NCBI RefSeq assembly: GCF_900115075.1
Contig: NZ_FOVG01000006.1
Coordinates: 167,931-231,930 of the forward strand
Source of the DNA: Candidatus Pantoea varia
GTDB lineage: Bacteria > Pseudomonadota > Gammaproteobacteria > Enterobacterales > Enterobacteriaceae
Direction of reading: 5' to 3'
Length of the DNA stretch: 64,000 bases
In this document: positions 8,328-17,857 of the stretch, piece after piece
How positions within the stretch are numbered: position 1 is the stretch's first letter
Layout: each line of letters starts with the position of its first letter
The notes under the pieces: model-generated
The model's input: only the letters and a program-made list of their open reading frames with translations
Told to the model about the DNA's origin: nothing
Database searches by the model: none
Program-made: the position numbers and the translations under genes

Positions 8328-10376
8328 TCAGGCCATGCCTGAAAACACTAACAGCAGATCAATCGCTTTGATGCCGACAAACGGCACCAGCAGGCCACCC
8401 AGACCGTAAATCAGCAGGTTGCGACGCAGCAGCGCAGCGGCGCTCAGGGGGCGGTAGCTGACGCCTTTCAGAGCCAGCGGGATCAGGAACACAATCACCA
8501 GGGCGTTAAAGATTACCGCCGACAGAATCGCGCTGGCTGGCGAGTGCAGCTGCATCACGTTGAGCATGTTGAGCTGCGGATAAGTCGCCGCAAACGCCGC
8601 CGGAATGATGGCGAAATATTTCGCCACGTCGTTGGCGATACTGAAGGTGGTCAGCGAACCGCGCGTCATCAGCATCTGTTTACCGATGTGCACCACTTCC
8701 AGCAGCTTGGTCGGGTTCGAGTCGAGATCGACCATGTTGCCCGCCTCTTTCGCCGCCTGCGTACCGGAGTTCATCGCCACCGCCACATCCGCCTGCGCCA
8801 GTGCAGGCGCATCGTTGGTGCCGTCACCGGTCATCGCCACTAAACGTCCTTCTGCCTGATACTGGCGGATCAGCGCCAGCTTGGCTTCCGGCGTAGCCTC
8901 TGACAGGAAGTCATCCACGCCCGCTTCTGCAGCAATCGCCGCGGCGGTCAGCGGGTTATCACCGGTGATCATCACCGTTTTGATACCCATTTTGCGCAGC
9001 TCGGCAAAACGCTCTTTGATGCCGCCTTTCACGATATCTTTCAGCGCCACCACGCCCAGCACGTTCGCGCCCTCTGACACCACCAGCGGCGTACCGCCAC
9101 TGCGTGCTACCTCTTCCACCTGCGCATTGACCTCAGCAGGGAAACGGCCATGGTTCGCTTCGATATGGCGACGAACCGCATCGACCGCACCTTTGCGGAT
9201 CAACCGGTCCTGTACGTTTACGCCACTCATGCGAGTCTGCGCTGAGAACGGAATAAAGCTGGCGCCCATGCTGCTGAGATCGCGCTCACGCAGATTAAAT
9301 CGCTGTTTCGCCAGCACCACGATGCTGCGCCCTTCCGGCGTCTCATCGGCCAGTGAGGCGAGCTGCGCGGCGTCAGCCAGTTGCTCTTCGCTGACGCCCG
9401 GCGCGGGCAGGAACTGGGTCGCCTGACGATTACCCAGCGTGATGGTGCCGGTTTTGTCCAGCATCAGCACATCCACATCCCCGGCGGCTTCCACCGCACG
9501 CCCGCTGGTCGCAATGACGTTAGCACCCAGCATCCGGCTCATCCCCGCCACACCGATCGCCGACAGCAGGCCGCCGATCGTGGTCGGGATCAGACAGACC
9601 AGCAGCGCCACCAGCACGGTGATGCTGACCGGCGTTCCGCCCCATGCCGAGAACGGCCAGAGCGTCACGGTTGCCAGCAGGAACACGATGGTCAGTGATA
9701 CCAGCAGGATGGTCAGGGCGATCTCATTCGGGGTTTTGCGGCGTTTCGCCCCTTCCACCATGGCGATCATCCGGTCAAGGAAGGTTTCGCCCGGATTGGC
9801 GCTACAGGTGATCACCAGCCAGTCAGAGAGAATACGCGTACCGCCAGTGACCGAGGCGAAGTCACCGCCTGACTCGCGGATCACCGGTGCGGACTCACCG
9901 GTAATCGCGCTCTCATCCACCGAGGCTCCGCCCTCCATCACTTCACCGTCACAGGGAATGATGTCGCCCGCTTCAACCAATACCGCGTCGCCTTTGCGCA
10001 ACTCATCGGCACTGACCTGCTGCCACTCGGCACCATAGCGCGCCGACGCCAGTTTCCTGGCAAAGCTGGTTTTTTTCACCCCTTTCAGGCTGCTGGCCTG
10101 GGCCTTACTGCGTCCTTCTGCCAGTGCCTCCGCCAGGTTGGCGAACAGCACGGTGAACCAGAGCCAGACCGCAATCGACCCTGTGAAGCTGGCGCTGCCG
10201 CTGATGCGTCCGGTCAGCATGGCCAGCGCCAGCAGCGTGGTCAGGATGCTGCCGAGGTAGACCACAAACATCACCGGGTTACGGAACTGCACCCGGGGAT
10301 CGAGCTTTTTCACCGCATCCCAGGCCGAGGTACGCAGCAGGGCTGCGTCAAATAACGCCTGTTGTTGACGACTCAT
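8328..10376 (-). CDS. kdpB: KdpB, P-type ATPase subunit of the potassium pump
   Basis: At 682 residues it has the E. coli length. The P-type ATPase motifs are all present: TGES in the actuator domain (about 160), the phosphorylation site DKTGTIT (Asp near 307), [22 protein letters not shown] in the nucleotide domain and [11 protein letters not shown] in the hinge. The TGES serine that is phosphorylated at high potassium in E. coli is kept, so post-translational shut-off should be possible. Its start overlaps the kdpA stop by 4 nt (ATGA), indicating translational coupling. Confidence 0.97.
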   Translation of the reverse strand: MSRQQQALFDAALLRTSAWDAVKKLDPRVQFRNPVMFVVYLGSILTTLLALAMLTGRISGSASFTGSIAVWLWFTVLFANLAEALAEGRSKAQASSLKGVKKTSFARKLASARYGAEWQQVSADELRKGDAVLVEAGDIIPCDGEVMEGGASVDESAITGESAPVIRESGGDFASVTGGTRILSDWLVITCSANPGETFLDRMIAMVEGAKRRKTPNEIALTILLVSLTIVFLLATVTLWPFSAWGGTPVSITVLVALLVCLIPTTIGGLLSAIGVAGMSRMLGANVIATSGRAVEAAGDVDVLMLDKTGTITLGNRQATQFLPAPGVSEEQLADAAQLASLADETPEGRSIVVLAKQRFNLRERDLSSMGASFIPFSAQTRMSGVNVQDRLIRKGAVDAVRRHIEANHGRFPAEVNAQVEEVARSGGTPLVVSEGANVLGVVALKDIVKGGIKERFAELRKMGIKTVMITGDNPLTAAAIAAEAGVDDFLSEATPEAKLALIRQYQAEGRLVAMTGDGTNDAPALAQADVAVAMNSGTQAAKEAGNMVDLDSNPTKLLEVVHIGKQMLMTRGSLTTFSIANDVAKYFAIIPAAFAATYPQLNMLNVMQLHSPASAILSAVIFNALVIVFLIPLALKGVSYRPLSAAALLRRNLLIYGLGGLLVPFVGIKAIDLLLVFSGMA

Positions 10377-12061
10377 GAGGATTGTCCCTGAACAAGTTGC
10401 AGATGCTCAGCCACCGGGCCCAGCGCCAGAGCAGGAATAAAGGTCAGTGCACCCACCAGCAGCACCGTGCCGATCAGCAGTGCAATAAACAGCGGACCGT
10501 GGGTTGGCAGCGTGCCGTTACCCACCGGCTGCACCTTTTTGACCGCCATCGCACCGGCAATCGCCATCACCGGAATAATGATGCCGAAGCGGCCGAGCAG
10601 CATGCAGGCAGCCAGTAACAGGTTCCAGAACGGCGTGTTAGCACTCAGGCCGGCAAAGGCGCTGCCGTTGTTGTTGGCCGCCGAGGAGACCGCGTAGAGC
10701 ACTTCGCTGAAGCCGTGAATGCCCGGGTTCGCCATTGCGCTGCGTCCGGCGTCGGTCATCATCGCCAGGGCGGTGCCGATCAGCACCAGCGCCGGCGTGA
10801 CCAGAATCGCCAGCGCGGTCATTTTCATCTCCCACACATCGACTTTTTTGCCCAGGAACTCCGGGGTACGGCCAATCATCAGTCCGGCGATAAACACCGC
10901 CAGCAGCACGAAGAGCAGCATGCCGTAGAGACCGGCACCAACGCCGCCAAACACCACTTCACCCAGCTGCATCAGCCACATCGGCACCATGCCGCCCAGC
11001 GCGGTAAAGGAGTCGTGCATGGCATTGACCGCACCGCAGGAAGCCGCGGTGGTGATGACCGCGAACAGGCTGCTGTTAAGAATGCCAAAGCGTGTCTCTT
11101 TACCTTCCATGTTGACGGCGCTGTCGGCCCCCAGCTGGAGGAAATGCGGGTTGCCCTGCAGTTCGGCCCACATCACGACGGCGACCGCCGCCACAAACAT
11201 CAGCGTCATCGCCCACAGCAGCATGTGGCCCTGACGACGGTCACGCACGCTTTCGCCAAACGCGAAGCAGAGCGCGGCCGGGATCAGGAAAATGCTCAGC
11301 ATCTGCACCAGGTTAGTCAGCACTGTCGGGTTTTCAAACGGATGGGAGGAGTTGGCGTTAAAGAAGCCGCCACCGTTGGTGCCCAGCATTTTGATCGCCT
11401 CCTGCGACGCCACCGGCCCCATCGACAGCGTCTGCTGCACGCCTTCCAGCGTGGCGAAGCTGTGATAAGGCGCGAAGTTCTGAATGCTGCCCTGACTGAC
11501 AAAGAACAGCGCCATCAGCAGGCTGATGGGCAGTAAGACGTAGAGCGTGATGCGCGTCAGGTCGCGCCAGGCGTTACCCAGCGAAGCAGAGCTGCGATTG
11601 GCGAAGCCACGGATCAGCGCAAAGGCTACGGCGATACCGGTCGCGGCAGAGAGGAAGTTCTGCACCGTCAGGCCCACCATCTGACTGAAATAGCTCAGGG
11701 TGCTTTCGCCACTGTAGGATTGCCAGTTGGTGTTGGTCACGAAGCTCACGGCGGTGTTCAGCGCCAGATGCCAGCTCAGGCCAGGCAGCTGCTGCGGATT
11801 CAGCGGCAGCGAGCCCTGCAACAGCAACATCGCCAGCAGCACCACGAAGCCCAGCGCGTTGAACAGCAGAATCGCCAGCAGGTAGTGCGGCCAGCGCATG
11901 TCCGATTCCTGCGCGCCCAGCAGTCGCCACAGTGGCGCTTCCAGGCGGGCAAACACCGGCTTGTCAGCCACTAACGAGGCCAGACCCCGTCCAAGCGGCT
12001 GCGCCAGCACCATCAGCAGTACCAGATAAAATGCGATGAGTAGGAAAGCATTGGCCGCCAT
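10373..12061 (-). CDS. kdpA: KdpA, potassium channel-like subunit of the Kdp pump
   Basis: The 562-residue membrane subunit has four pseudo-repeats of a K+-channel pore. The selectivity-filter segments read [40 protein letters not shown] and [12 protein letters not shown]. It binds K+ on the periplasmic side with high affinity and passes it to KdpB. Its ATG overlaps the last base of the kdpF stop codon, so the two are translationally coupled. Confidence 0.97.
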   Translation of the reverse strand: MAANAFLLIAFYLVLLMVLAQPLGRGLASLVADKPVFARLEAPLWRLLGAQESDMRWPHYLLAILLFNALGFVVLLAMLLLQGSLPLNPQQLPGLSWHLALNTAVSFVTNTNWQSYSGESTLSYFSQMVGLTVQNFLSAATGIAVAFALIRGFANRSSASLGNAWRDLTRITLYVLLPISLLMALFFVSQGSIQNFAPYHSFATLEGVQQTLSMGPVASQEAIKMLGTNGGGFFNANSSHPFENPTVLTNLVQMLSIFLIPAALCFAFGESVRDRRQGHMLLWAMTLMFVAAVAVVMWAELQGNPHFLQLGADSAVNMEGKETRFGILNSSLFAVITTAASCGAVNAMHDSFTALGGMVPMWLMQLGEVVFGGVGAGLYGMLLFVLLAVFIAGLMIGRTPEFLGKKVDVWEMKMTALAILVTPALVLIGTALAMMTDAGRSAMANPGIHGFSEVLYAVSSAANNNGSAFAGLSANTPFWNLLLAACMLLGRFGIIIPVMAIAGAMAVKKVQPVGNGTLPTHGPLFIALLIGTVLLVGALTFIPALALGPVAEHLQLVQGQSS

Positions 12062-12150
12062 CAGAAGGCCTCCGCATTTAACAGGGCATAGATCAGATAG
12101 CCCAGCAACAACACCACCAGCACAATGCCGGTTATTACGCCCACGCTCAC
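12061..12150 (-). CDS. kdpF: KdpF, small hydrophobic subunit of the Kdp pump
   Basis: A 29-residue, almost wholly hydrophobic peptide starting with GTG ([13 protein letters not shown]... ending YALLNAEAF). GGAGG five bases upstream fixes the GTG start. It is the first gene of the operon, and its TGA shares one base with the kdpA ATG. In E. coli KdpF is a single helix that stabilises the KdpABC complex. Confidence 0.9.
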   Translation of the reverse strand: MSVGVITGIVLVVLLLGYLIYALLNAEAF

Positions 12151-12195
12151 AGGAACCTCCAGAGGATTGGATTTATGGCTTAGCTTGCGCGGAGA

Positions 12196-12250
12196 CGTAT
12201 AAAGAAGGGGTTAAAATGCAGCGGGCGGGCGTAAAAATAGTGTAAAAATG
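12196..12250 (-). promoter_or_regulatory. kdpFABCD promoter with KdpE-type operator
   Basis: On the minus strand 12250-12223 reads CATTTTTACACTATTTTTAC followed by a GCCCGCCC block. From memory this closely follows the E. coli KdpE-binding site, which has two T-rich TTTTTAYAC half-sites and then a CCCGCCC stretch. A TATACG -10 lies at 12196-12201, with only a poor -35 17 bp upstream, as expected for an activator-dependent promoter. The site is kept although kdpE is not in the operon. Confidence 0.7.
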
Positions 12251-12258
12251 GCGAAAAA

Positions 12259-13425
12259 TCAGGCGACTTCCAGCGCCCAGATACGATTGAGATCGACATT
12301 GCCCCACAGCTTACTGTCCTCTGCACCCACAATGCTGTCGGTGCAGAAGCTGTCGCCGAGGTCCAGCTCTTCCGGCTTCACTTCACGCTGGGCGTGCAGC
12401 GACCAGAAGACATGCACGCAGGGCCGCATCAGCGATTTTTCGCCTGCTTTCACCACCAGCGCCACCCGGCCGGAAGCCAGACGCACCAGCGACCCCACCG
12501 GATAGATGCCGATGGTTCGTACGAAGGTGTGCAGCAGGCCAGGATCGAAATGGCCGCGCCAGCTCAGCATCTGGTGCATCGCCTCTGCGGGTGTCCAGCC
12601 GTTACGATAGGAGCGGGTCGAGGTCACCGCATCATAAACATCACACACCGCCGCCATGCGGGCGTAGAACGAAATTGCCTCCCCTTTCAGGCGGTGCGGA
12701 TAGCCGCTGCCATCATATTTTTCATGATGATGAAGAGCGATATCGAGCAGATCGTCGTCAGCGTTGGCCTCTATCAGCATCTGCGTGCCGACCACCGGAT
12801 GCTCACGCATCACCCTGAACTCCTCTTCAGTCAGCTTGCCCGCTTTGTTCAGGATCGCCAGTGGCACAGCCGCTTTGCCGACATCATGCAGTAAACCGCC
12901 CATGCCTACCCGGCGCAGCTGCTGCTCATCCAGCCCGAGTTTTTTACCCAGCGCAATCATCAGCCCGCAGACCGCCATAGAGTGCAGATAGGTGTAGTCA
13001 TCATGATTTTTCAGCCGCGCCACGCTCAGCATGGCGGAGGGTTCACGCGTGATCGATCCGGCGATTTCATCCACCAGGTCCATCATATAATCGAGCTTCA
13101 GGCCATTACCCAGCCGCGCTTCGTTGAACATCGCCCGCACTTTCGGTTTGCCCTGCTGGAAGATCAGCTGCGCCTGATCCATTTCCTGAAAAAACGGGGT
13201 GCGGCCAATGGTTCTCTTTGCGACCGAGGTGGCGATCGGCGTCTGAACCGATCGATCGAGGTCGATCCAGAGCTGGCGGATCCCTTCGCTGCGTAGCGTG
13301 GCAATTTGTCGTGGATCGGTGATCAGCATCTGATTATGAATGCGCTGGTCTTTTATCCACCAGACCTCCAGCTTGTGGATAAACATCCCTGGCCGCAGTT
13401 CATCGATGGTAATCAGCTTTATCAC
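12259..13425 (-). CDS. HD-GYP domain cyclic-di-GMP phosphodiesterase
   Basis: 388 residues. The N-terminal DUF3391-like domain (IKLITIDELRPGMFIHKLEV) is followed by an HD-GYP domain from about residue 140. The metal and catalytic motifs are intact: LHSMAV, GLLHDVGKAAVP, REHP, LHHHEKYDGSGYP (the GYP signature) and CDVYDAVTSTRSYR. It should hydrolyse c-di-GMP and so affect motility or biofilm. Translation begins at a GTG with AAGGAG nine bases upstream. It lies just upstream of kdpF on the same strand; I see no terminator in the 108 bp between, so some read-through into kdp is possible. Confidence 0.92.
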   Translation of the reverse strand: MIKLITIDELRPGMFIHKLEVWWIKDQRIHNQMLITDPRQIATLRSEGIRQLWIDLDRSVQTPIATSVAKRTIGRTPFFQEMDQAQLIFQQGKPKVRAMFNEARLGNGLKLDYMMDLVDEIAGSITREPSAMLSVARLKNHDDYTYLHSMAVCGLMIALGKKLGLDEQQLRRVGMGGLLHDVGKAAVPLAILNKAGKLTEEEFRVMREHPVVGTQMLIEANADDDLLDIALHHHEKYDGSGYPHRLKGEAISFYARMAAVCDVYDAVTSTRSYRNGWTPAEAMHQMLSWRGHFDPGLLHTFVRTIGIYPVGSLVRLASGRVALVVKAGEKSLMRPCVHVFWSLHAQREVKPEELDLGDSFCTDSIVGAEDSKLWGNVDLNRIWALEVA

Positions 13426-13582
13426 GCTATCACTCCTTAAGATCAGCGGGTGGTAAGGTGATATCGGCAGCTGGACAAATTTTCTTCAGGCTGTTTTGTG
13501 CGAAGCGTGGGGTCGGGAGAGTGGTCAGAGGAGAGGCGTCCTGCCTCGCCCTCGTTTCAGCAGGGTTAAGTCATTGGTGTGG

Positions 13583-14539
13583 TTACACTACCCGGGTCAG
13601 CACCGGCTCATCCCGGGCAAAGGCCAGCATGTTCTCAAACACCAGGTCGGCCATCGCCGCCATGGTTTCGCGGGTGCTGCTGGCGATATGCGGCGTAATC
13701 ACCACATTGTCGAGCTGGCGCAGGGCGTCGGGCACCTGCGGCTCCTGTTCAAACACATCCAGCCCGGCGCCGGCGATCTTCCCGGTTGCCAGCGCCTCCA
13801 CCAGCGCCTGCTGATCCACTACGCTGCCGCGTGCAATATTGATCAGATAGCCCTGCGGTCCCAGCGCCTGCAGCACTTCCGCGTTGATAATATGGCGCGT
13901 CGCGGCACCCCTTGGCAGCGTCAGCACCAGAAAATCGGCCTGCTGCGCCAGGGCCACCAGGCTTTCATGCCGGGTATAGGGCACATCGGGGCGTGAACGC
14001 GGATTGTAGTAATGAATTTGCATATCAAATGCCTGCGCGCGCCTTGCTACCGCCTGACCGATATTGCCCAGCCCGACGATGCCGCACACCTTGCCGCCGA
14101 TTTTGCTGCTCAGCGGGAAGCGACCCTGCGACCAGTGACCGGCACGCGTGAAACGATCGGCCTCACTGATGCGGCGCGCCACATCCAGCAGCAGCGCCAT
14201 CCCCAGATCCGCGACGCAATCATTCAGCACCTCTGGCGTGTTGGTCACCACAATGCCGCGCGACCGGGCGGCTTCCGTATCAATGCTGTCATACCCGACG
14301 CCGTTACTGCAGATCGCTTTCAGGTTGGGCAACGCGGCAATCAGTGCGGCGGGTGCGCCCATCACCGCATTGCCGCTGGTGACCAGCATGTCGATATCTG
14401 CGCCCTTTTCAGCCAGAAAGATCGTCTCATCTTCCGCCTCCCACAGCCGGAACGCGGTAAACGTCTTTTCAATGTTCTCAATCAGCTTTGGCGGCAGAAA
14501 TTTCCCTTTGATCAGCACCTTACATTGCTTTAATGCCAT
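13583..14539 (-). CDS. D-isomer-specific 2-hydroxyacid dehydrogenase (NAD(P)H)
   Basis: 318 residues in the glyoxylate/hydroxypyruvate/2-ketogluconate reductase group. The Rossmann motif GLGNIGQAVARRAQAF is near residue 153. The catalytic Arg is in NIARGSVVDQQAL, the Glu in LDVFEQEPQVP and the His in NVVITPHIASST. The start ATG at 14539 (MALKQCKVLIKG) has AGGAG seven bases upstream and lies 20 nt inside the end of the transporter gene at 14520-15911, so the two are translationally coupled. The pair probably takes up a sugar-acid or hydroxyacid and reduces or oxidises it; the substrate is not evident. Confidence 0.9.
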   Translation of the reverse strand: MALKQCKVLIKGKFLPPKLIENIEKTFTAFRLWEAEDETIFLAEKGADIDMLVTSGNAVMGAPAALIAALPNLKAICSNGVGYDSIDTEAARSRGIVVTNTPEVLNDCVADLGMALLLDVARRISEADRFTRAGHWSQGRFPLSSKIGGKVCGIVGLGNIGQAVARRAQAFDMQIHYYNPRSRPDVPYTRHESLVALAQQADFLVLTLPRGAATRHIINAEVLQALGPQGYLINIARGSVVDQQALVEALATGKIAGAGLDVFEQEPQVPDALRQLDNVVITPHIASSTRETMAAMADLVFENMLAFARDEPVLTRVV

Positions 14540-15911
14540 CTTCTTTCTCCTGATTGTTATAAGATGCCGGGCGACCGGTCTCTTCGCCGACGCGTTCAAT
14601 CGGTCCCATCACCAGCAGGAACAGCAGAGCCGCTACCACGCAGTGTGCCGCCACAAACGCCAGTCCGATGCTGTAGCTGCCAGTCAGCCCGACGATGATG
14701 CCGAACAGCAGCGGCGTAGTGAAACCGGCGATATTGCCAATGCCGTTAAAAATCGAACCCGCCAGACCTACCGCCTCTTTCGGTGCGGTGTCGCTGATCA
14801 CCGTCCAGGTGCCCGCTCCGGCCGCGATGCCTTTGCCGAAAAAGGCGAAGGACATAATGGCGATGATGCCGCCGTTACCGGGAATAATCGCCGCCAGTAC
14901 CAGGCTGGACGCCATCAGCATGCCGACGATATAGGGTGTTTTACGCGCCCAGGAGACGCTCCAGCCACGGGCGATTAATTTGTCTGACAGGTAACCGCCG
15001 CTGATCCCGCCCAGAAAACCAAACAGCGCCGGAGCAACGGTGGCGAAGCCCGCCTCCATGATGTTCATGCCGCGCGCCTGCACCAGATAGATGGGAAACC
15101 AGGTGATAAAGAAGTAGCTGAGCGCAATGATGCAGTACTGACCGAGATAGGCGCACCAGAGCATGCGATTAGTGAGCAGCTTCCTGAACATCGCTTTGCT
15201 GACCGGTGGCCGCGCTTTCAGCGTCTGGGCCGCATCGATATCGACCAGCGCACCACCATCGACGATGTGGCGCAGTTCACTTTCCGACACGCCGGGGTGA
15301 TTGCGCGGCTCGCGCATCCAGGCCGCCCAGACAAATACTGCCACCAGACCGATGCCGCCCAGCACAAAGAATGGCCATTCCCAGCCAAAGCGCGACACCA
15401 GCCAGCCGGAAAGCGGCGAGAAGATGGCGACGGCAAAATATTGCGCCGAACTGAACAGCGATGAAGCCCGTCCCCGCTCTGTGCCGGGGAACCACATAAT
15501 CACCACGCGCGCATTGGCGGGAAAGCTGGGCGCCTCAATTAATCCCAGCATAAAGCGCAGCCCAAACATCAGCATCAGCGCACCGGTCATGCCGCTGGAG
15601 AACTCACCCACGAATCCCATCGCCAGCGTGGAGAGGGACCAGAGCGCCAGCGTGACGCCATAGACTTTTTTGGCGCCGAAGCGGTCAAGCAACAGTCCGC
15701 CGGGGATCTGACCGATGACATAGGCCCAGCTGAAGGCAGAGAGGATCAATCCGAGCTGGATCGCCGACAGCCCGAATTCCTCTTTGATCGCCGATCCGGA
15801 GATCGAGAGGATCGAGCGGTCGGCGTATGCCACCACCGACAGAAACAGGATCAGGCAGAGGATCCAGATGCGCACATGAGACGTCCGGTGAGTCGTTTGG
15901 TCTTTAAGCAT
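14520..15911 (-). CDS. MFS transporter, anion:cation symporter (ACS) family
   Basis: 463 residues with the ACS-family N-terminus seen in GudP, GarP and DgoT (VVAYADRSILSISGSAIKEEFGLS) and loop motif GGLLLDRFGAKKVYG. Twelve helices are split by a central loop with the segment REPRNHPGVSESELRHI. ACS members import sugar acids with protons, which fits its coupling to the 2-hydroxyacid dehydrogenase gene whose start it overlaps by 20 nt. Specificity within the family cannot be read by eye. Confidence 0.88.
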   Translation of the reverse strand: MLKDQTTHRTSHVRIWILCLILFLSVVAYADRSILSISGSAIKEEFGLSAIQLGLILSAFSWAYVIGQIPGGLLLDRFGAKKVYGVTLALWSLSTLAMGFVGEFSSGMTGALMLMFGLRFMLGLIEAPSFPANARVVIMWFPGTERGRASSLFSSAQYFAVAIFSPLSGWLVSRFGWEWPFFVLGGIGLVAVFVWAAWMREPRNHPGVSESELRHIVDGGALVDIDAAQTLKARPPVSKAMFRKLLTNRMLWCAYLGQYCIIALSYFFITWFPIYLVQARGMNIMEAGFATVAPALFGFLGGISGGYLSDKLIARGWSVSWARKTPYIVGMLMASSLVLAAIIPGNGGIIAIMSFAFFGKGIAAGAGTWTVISDTAPKEAVGLAGSIFNGIGNIAGFTTPLLFGIIVGLTGSYSIGLAFVAAHCVVAALLFLLVMGPIERVGEETGRPASYNNQEKEDGIKAM

Positions 15912-16034
15912 GAGCTGAATTCCTTAAAAAGCGGCAGGTTGCGCCACGAGGTTTTTTTCAGGAATAACGCTGAGATTTCCCGCTTAAGGGAATATAGATA
16001 GGCCGCTAACCATTGGTCATTGTGCGGATGTTGA

Positions 16035-16241
16035 GATCGCCGGGTCCGATTAACCGCTTTTCTGGCAACCGCCACAATCGCCCGTGCGGCGCTGCACAAA
16101 AGCGCGAAAAGCCCCGGCTATCTGCTCCAGAGTGTGCGCCAGGTCGGGGATTTCACCGGCGCGGCCAGCTATGACGCGGCGATTTCACGGCAAAGTGTGG
16201 CGGCGCTAGCAAGTGTGAAAAGGGCCGGTTGTCAAACCTGA
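16035..16241 (+). pseudogene. Possible gene remnant in the region 15912-16331
   Basis: This 420-bp gap holds no intact gene. One plus-strand frame stays open for 68 codons after a stop, has no start codon with a ribosome-binding site, and ends at 16241. Its last two thirds read like ordinary protein (SPGYLLQSVRQVGDFTGAAS, then SYDAAISRQSVAALASVKRA). It may be the C-terminal end of a deleted gene. I could not assign a family; it may also be chance. Confidence 0.3.
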
Positions 16242-16277
16242 CGGCAGTTCCTAAGCTGCAAATGATCCTGCCTTTCC

Positions 16278-16299
16278 ATTTTTACAATAAATGAAAAAT
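16278..16299. promoter_or_regulatory. AT-rich inverted repeat upstream of the sugar-binding protein gene
   Basis: ATTTTT at 16278-16283 and AAAAAT at 16294-16299 form an inverted repeat with a 10-bp spacer, 33 bp before the start of the binding-protein gene. It could be an operator; no particular regulator is implied. Confidence 0.25.
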
Positions 16300-16331
16300 A
16301 CATTCCATCCGGTTTACCTCGGGAGTCATCA

Positions 16332-17249
16332 ATGAAAAAACGTGCATGGGTACTACTCTGTCTGCTCTCTCTTTCCACGTCGGCACTGGCAGAAAAGATC
16401 GGCGTCTCGATGGCCTATTTCGACCAGAACTTCCTGACCATTATTCGCCAGTCGATTGAGAAAGAGGCCAAAGTGCGTCAGCTTGATGCACAGTTCGAAG
16501 ATGCGCGCGGCGACGTGGGTCGTCAGACCGACCAGGTGCAGAGCTTTATCAGCGCTGGCGTAGACGCGATTATCGTCGATCCGGTCGAATCCGCCAGCAC
16601 CCCTGCCCTGACCAGACTGGCGCAGCAGGCTCACATTCCGCTGGTCTACGTTAACCGCACACCAGGCGATAAAACCCTGCCGCCGGGCGTGGTGTTTGTC
16701 GGCTCTGACGAACGCGAATCGGGCACGTTGCAGATGGAGGCGCTGGCGAAGCAGGCGGGTTATCGTGGCAGGGTCGCCATTATCATCGGTAACCTCAGCG
16801 ATGCGGGTGCGCTGCAGCGCACCAAAGATGTCGAGCAGGTGGTGGCAAAGTATCCCGGCATGAAAGTGGTGCTGAAGCAGACCGCCAACTATTCGCGTAA
16901 TGAGGGCATGGATTTAATGCTCAACTGGCTGTCGAACGGGGAAGAGATCGATATTGTTGCCGCCAACAACGACGAAATGGCGATTGGCGCAACCATGGCG
17001 ATTGCCCAGGCGAAACCAAAGAACACCATTCTGGTGGGCGGCATTGATGCCACGCCGGATGGCCTGAAAGCCCTGGCGAGCGGCAAACTGGCCGTCACCG
17101 TGTTCCAGGATGCCGTGGGTCAGGGCAAAAAATCGGTCGAGGTGGCGCAGCAGATGATCAAAGGAGAAAAAGTCGACTCCCACCAGTGGATCCCGTTTGA
17201 ACTGGTGACGCAGCAGAACATGCAGCACTACAGCAATAAAAATCCGTAA
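16332..17249 (+). CDS. Periplasmic sugar-binding protein of an ABC transporter (RbsB-like), orphan
   Basis: 305 residues with a Sec signal peptide (MKKRAWVLLCLLSLSTSALA, cleavage near 20). The body is a type I periplasmic binding fold: GVSMAYFDQNFL, the EDARGDVGRQTDQVQSFI segment, DAIIVDPVESAS, VVFVGSDERESG, VAANNDEMAIGA and LVGGIDATPDGL. The pattern is closest to ribose/inositol/rhizopine-type receptors. It starts at ATG 16332 after CGGGAG. No ABC permease or sugar-importer ATPase lies beside it, so it must share a transporter encoded elsewhere or serve as a chemoreceptor ligand protein. Confidence 0.88.
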   Translation: MKKRAWVLLCLLSLSTSALAEKIGVSMAYFDQNFLTIIRQSIEKEAKVRQLDAQFEDARGDVGRQTDQVQSFISAGVDAIIVDPVESASTPALTRLAQQAHIPLVYVNRTPGDKTLPPGVVFVGSDERESGTLQMEALAKQAGYRGRVAIIIGNLSDAGALQRTKDVEQVVAKYPGMKVVLKQTANYSRNEGMDLMLNWLSNGEEIDIVAANNDEMAIGATMAIAQAKPKNTILVGGIDATPDGLKALASGKLAVTVFQDAVGQGKKSVEVAQQMIKGEKVDSHQWIPFELVTQQNMQHYSNKNP

Positions 17250-17256
17250 TGCAATA

Positions 17257-17280
17257 CGGAGCGGCAGTGATGCCGCTCCG
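17257..17280. terminator. Stem-loop between convergent genes
   Basis: A perfect 10-bp GC-rich stem with a GTGA tetraloop (17257-17266 with 17271-17280) lies between the binding-protein stop and the stop of the GNAT gene. There is no clean T-run, so any terminator activity is likely weak. Confidence 0.5.
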
Positions 17281-17284
17281 GTTA

Positions 17285-17785
17285 TCACTTCTCGTGCAGC
17301 AGCTTCGCCATCATCACCACATCGCGCAGCTGACCGTCGCGCAGGGCGGCCTGCCGCATCACCCCTTCCTGCTCAAAGCCCAGCCGCTCATAGAGCCGCA
17401 GCGCCCGATCGTTGTCGTGGAACACTTCAAGCTCCATACGGGTAATCCCCAGCCAGTTGCGGGAATAGTCCATTGCAGTGCGGATCAGGCGCTCACCGAC
17501 GCCGCGACCGGCGTAATCGGGATGCACGCCCAGCCCAAAGCTGATGCAGTGGCGGGTGCGCGGCTTATTATCCACAAACAGCGTCAGCTCACCGGCCAGC
17601 ACGCCCTCAATCTCCGCGACAAAGGCGATAAACCCTTCGGCATCCATTCTGGCGATTTTTTTCTCCCAGGTGGCAACGCTGGGAAACGGCAGCTGCAGTG
17701 TCCACGGATAGACATCGGGATGACTGTAGAGTCGCTGATAGGCGGCGGCATCCTGCGGTTCCCGTGCCCGAATAACGATTTCCAT
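17285..17785 (-). CDS. GNAT N-acetyltransferase, YhhY/AaaT-like
   Basis: 166 residues forming one GNAT domain. The acetyl-CoA-binding motif A is GVHPDYAGRGVGERLIRTAM, followed by LEVFHDNDRALRLYERLGFEQEG. The opening EIVIRAREPQDAAAYQRLYSH and overall layout resemble E. coli YhhY (AaaT), an amino-acid N-acetyltransferase; the substrate here is an inference. The ATG at 17785 (MEIVIRA) has GGAG five bases upstream and is chosen over the in-frame start ten codons earlier. Confidence 0.85.
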   Translation of the reverse strand: MEIVIRAREPQDAAAYQRLYSHPDVYPWTLQLPFPSVATWEKKIARMDAEGFIAFVAEIEGVLAGELTLFVDNKPRTRHCISFGLGVHPDYAGRGVGERLIRTAMDYSRNWLGITRMELEVFHDNDRALRLYERLGFEQEGVMRQAALRDGQLRDVVMMAKLLHEK

Positions 17786-17857
17786 ATTTTCTCCTTTTAG
17801 CCGAACGGGGTTCATGCACTAAGCTGTAGCTCTTTACCGGACGGAAAGAGTATCGTT

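Noticed and set aside
10715..11536. A 273-codon plus-strand frame within kdpA
   Set aside because: Its composition (rich in His, Arg, Gln) is that of an antisense shadow; kdpA has all four pore segments intact.
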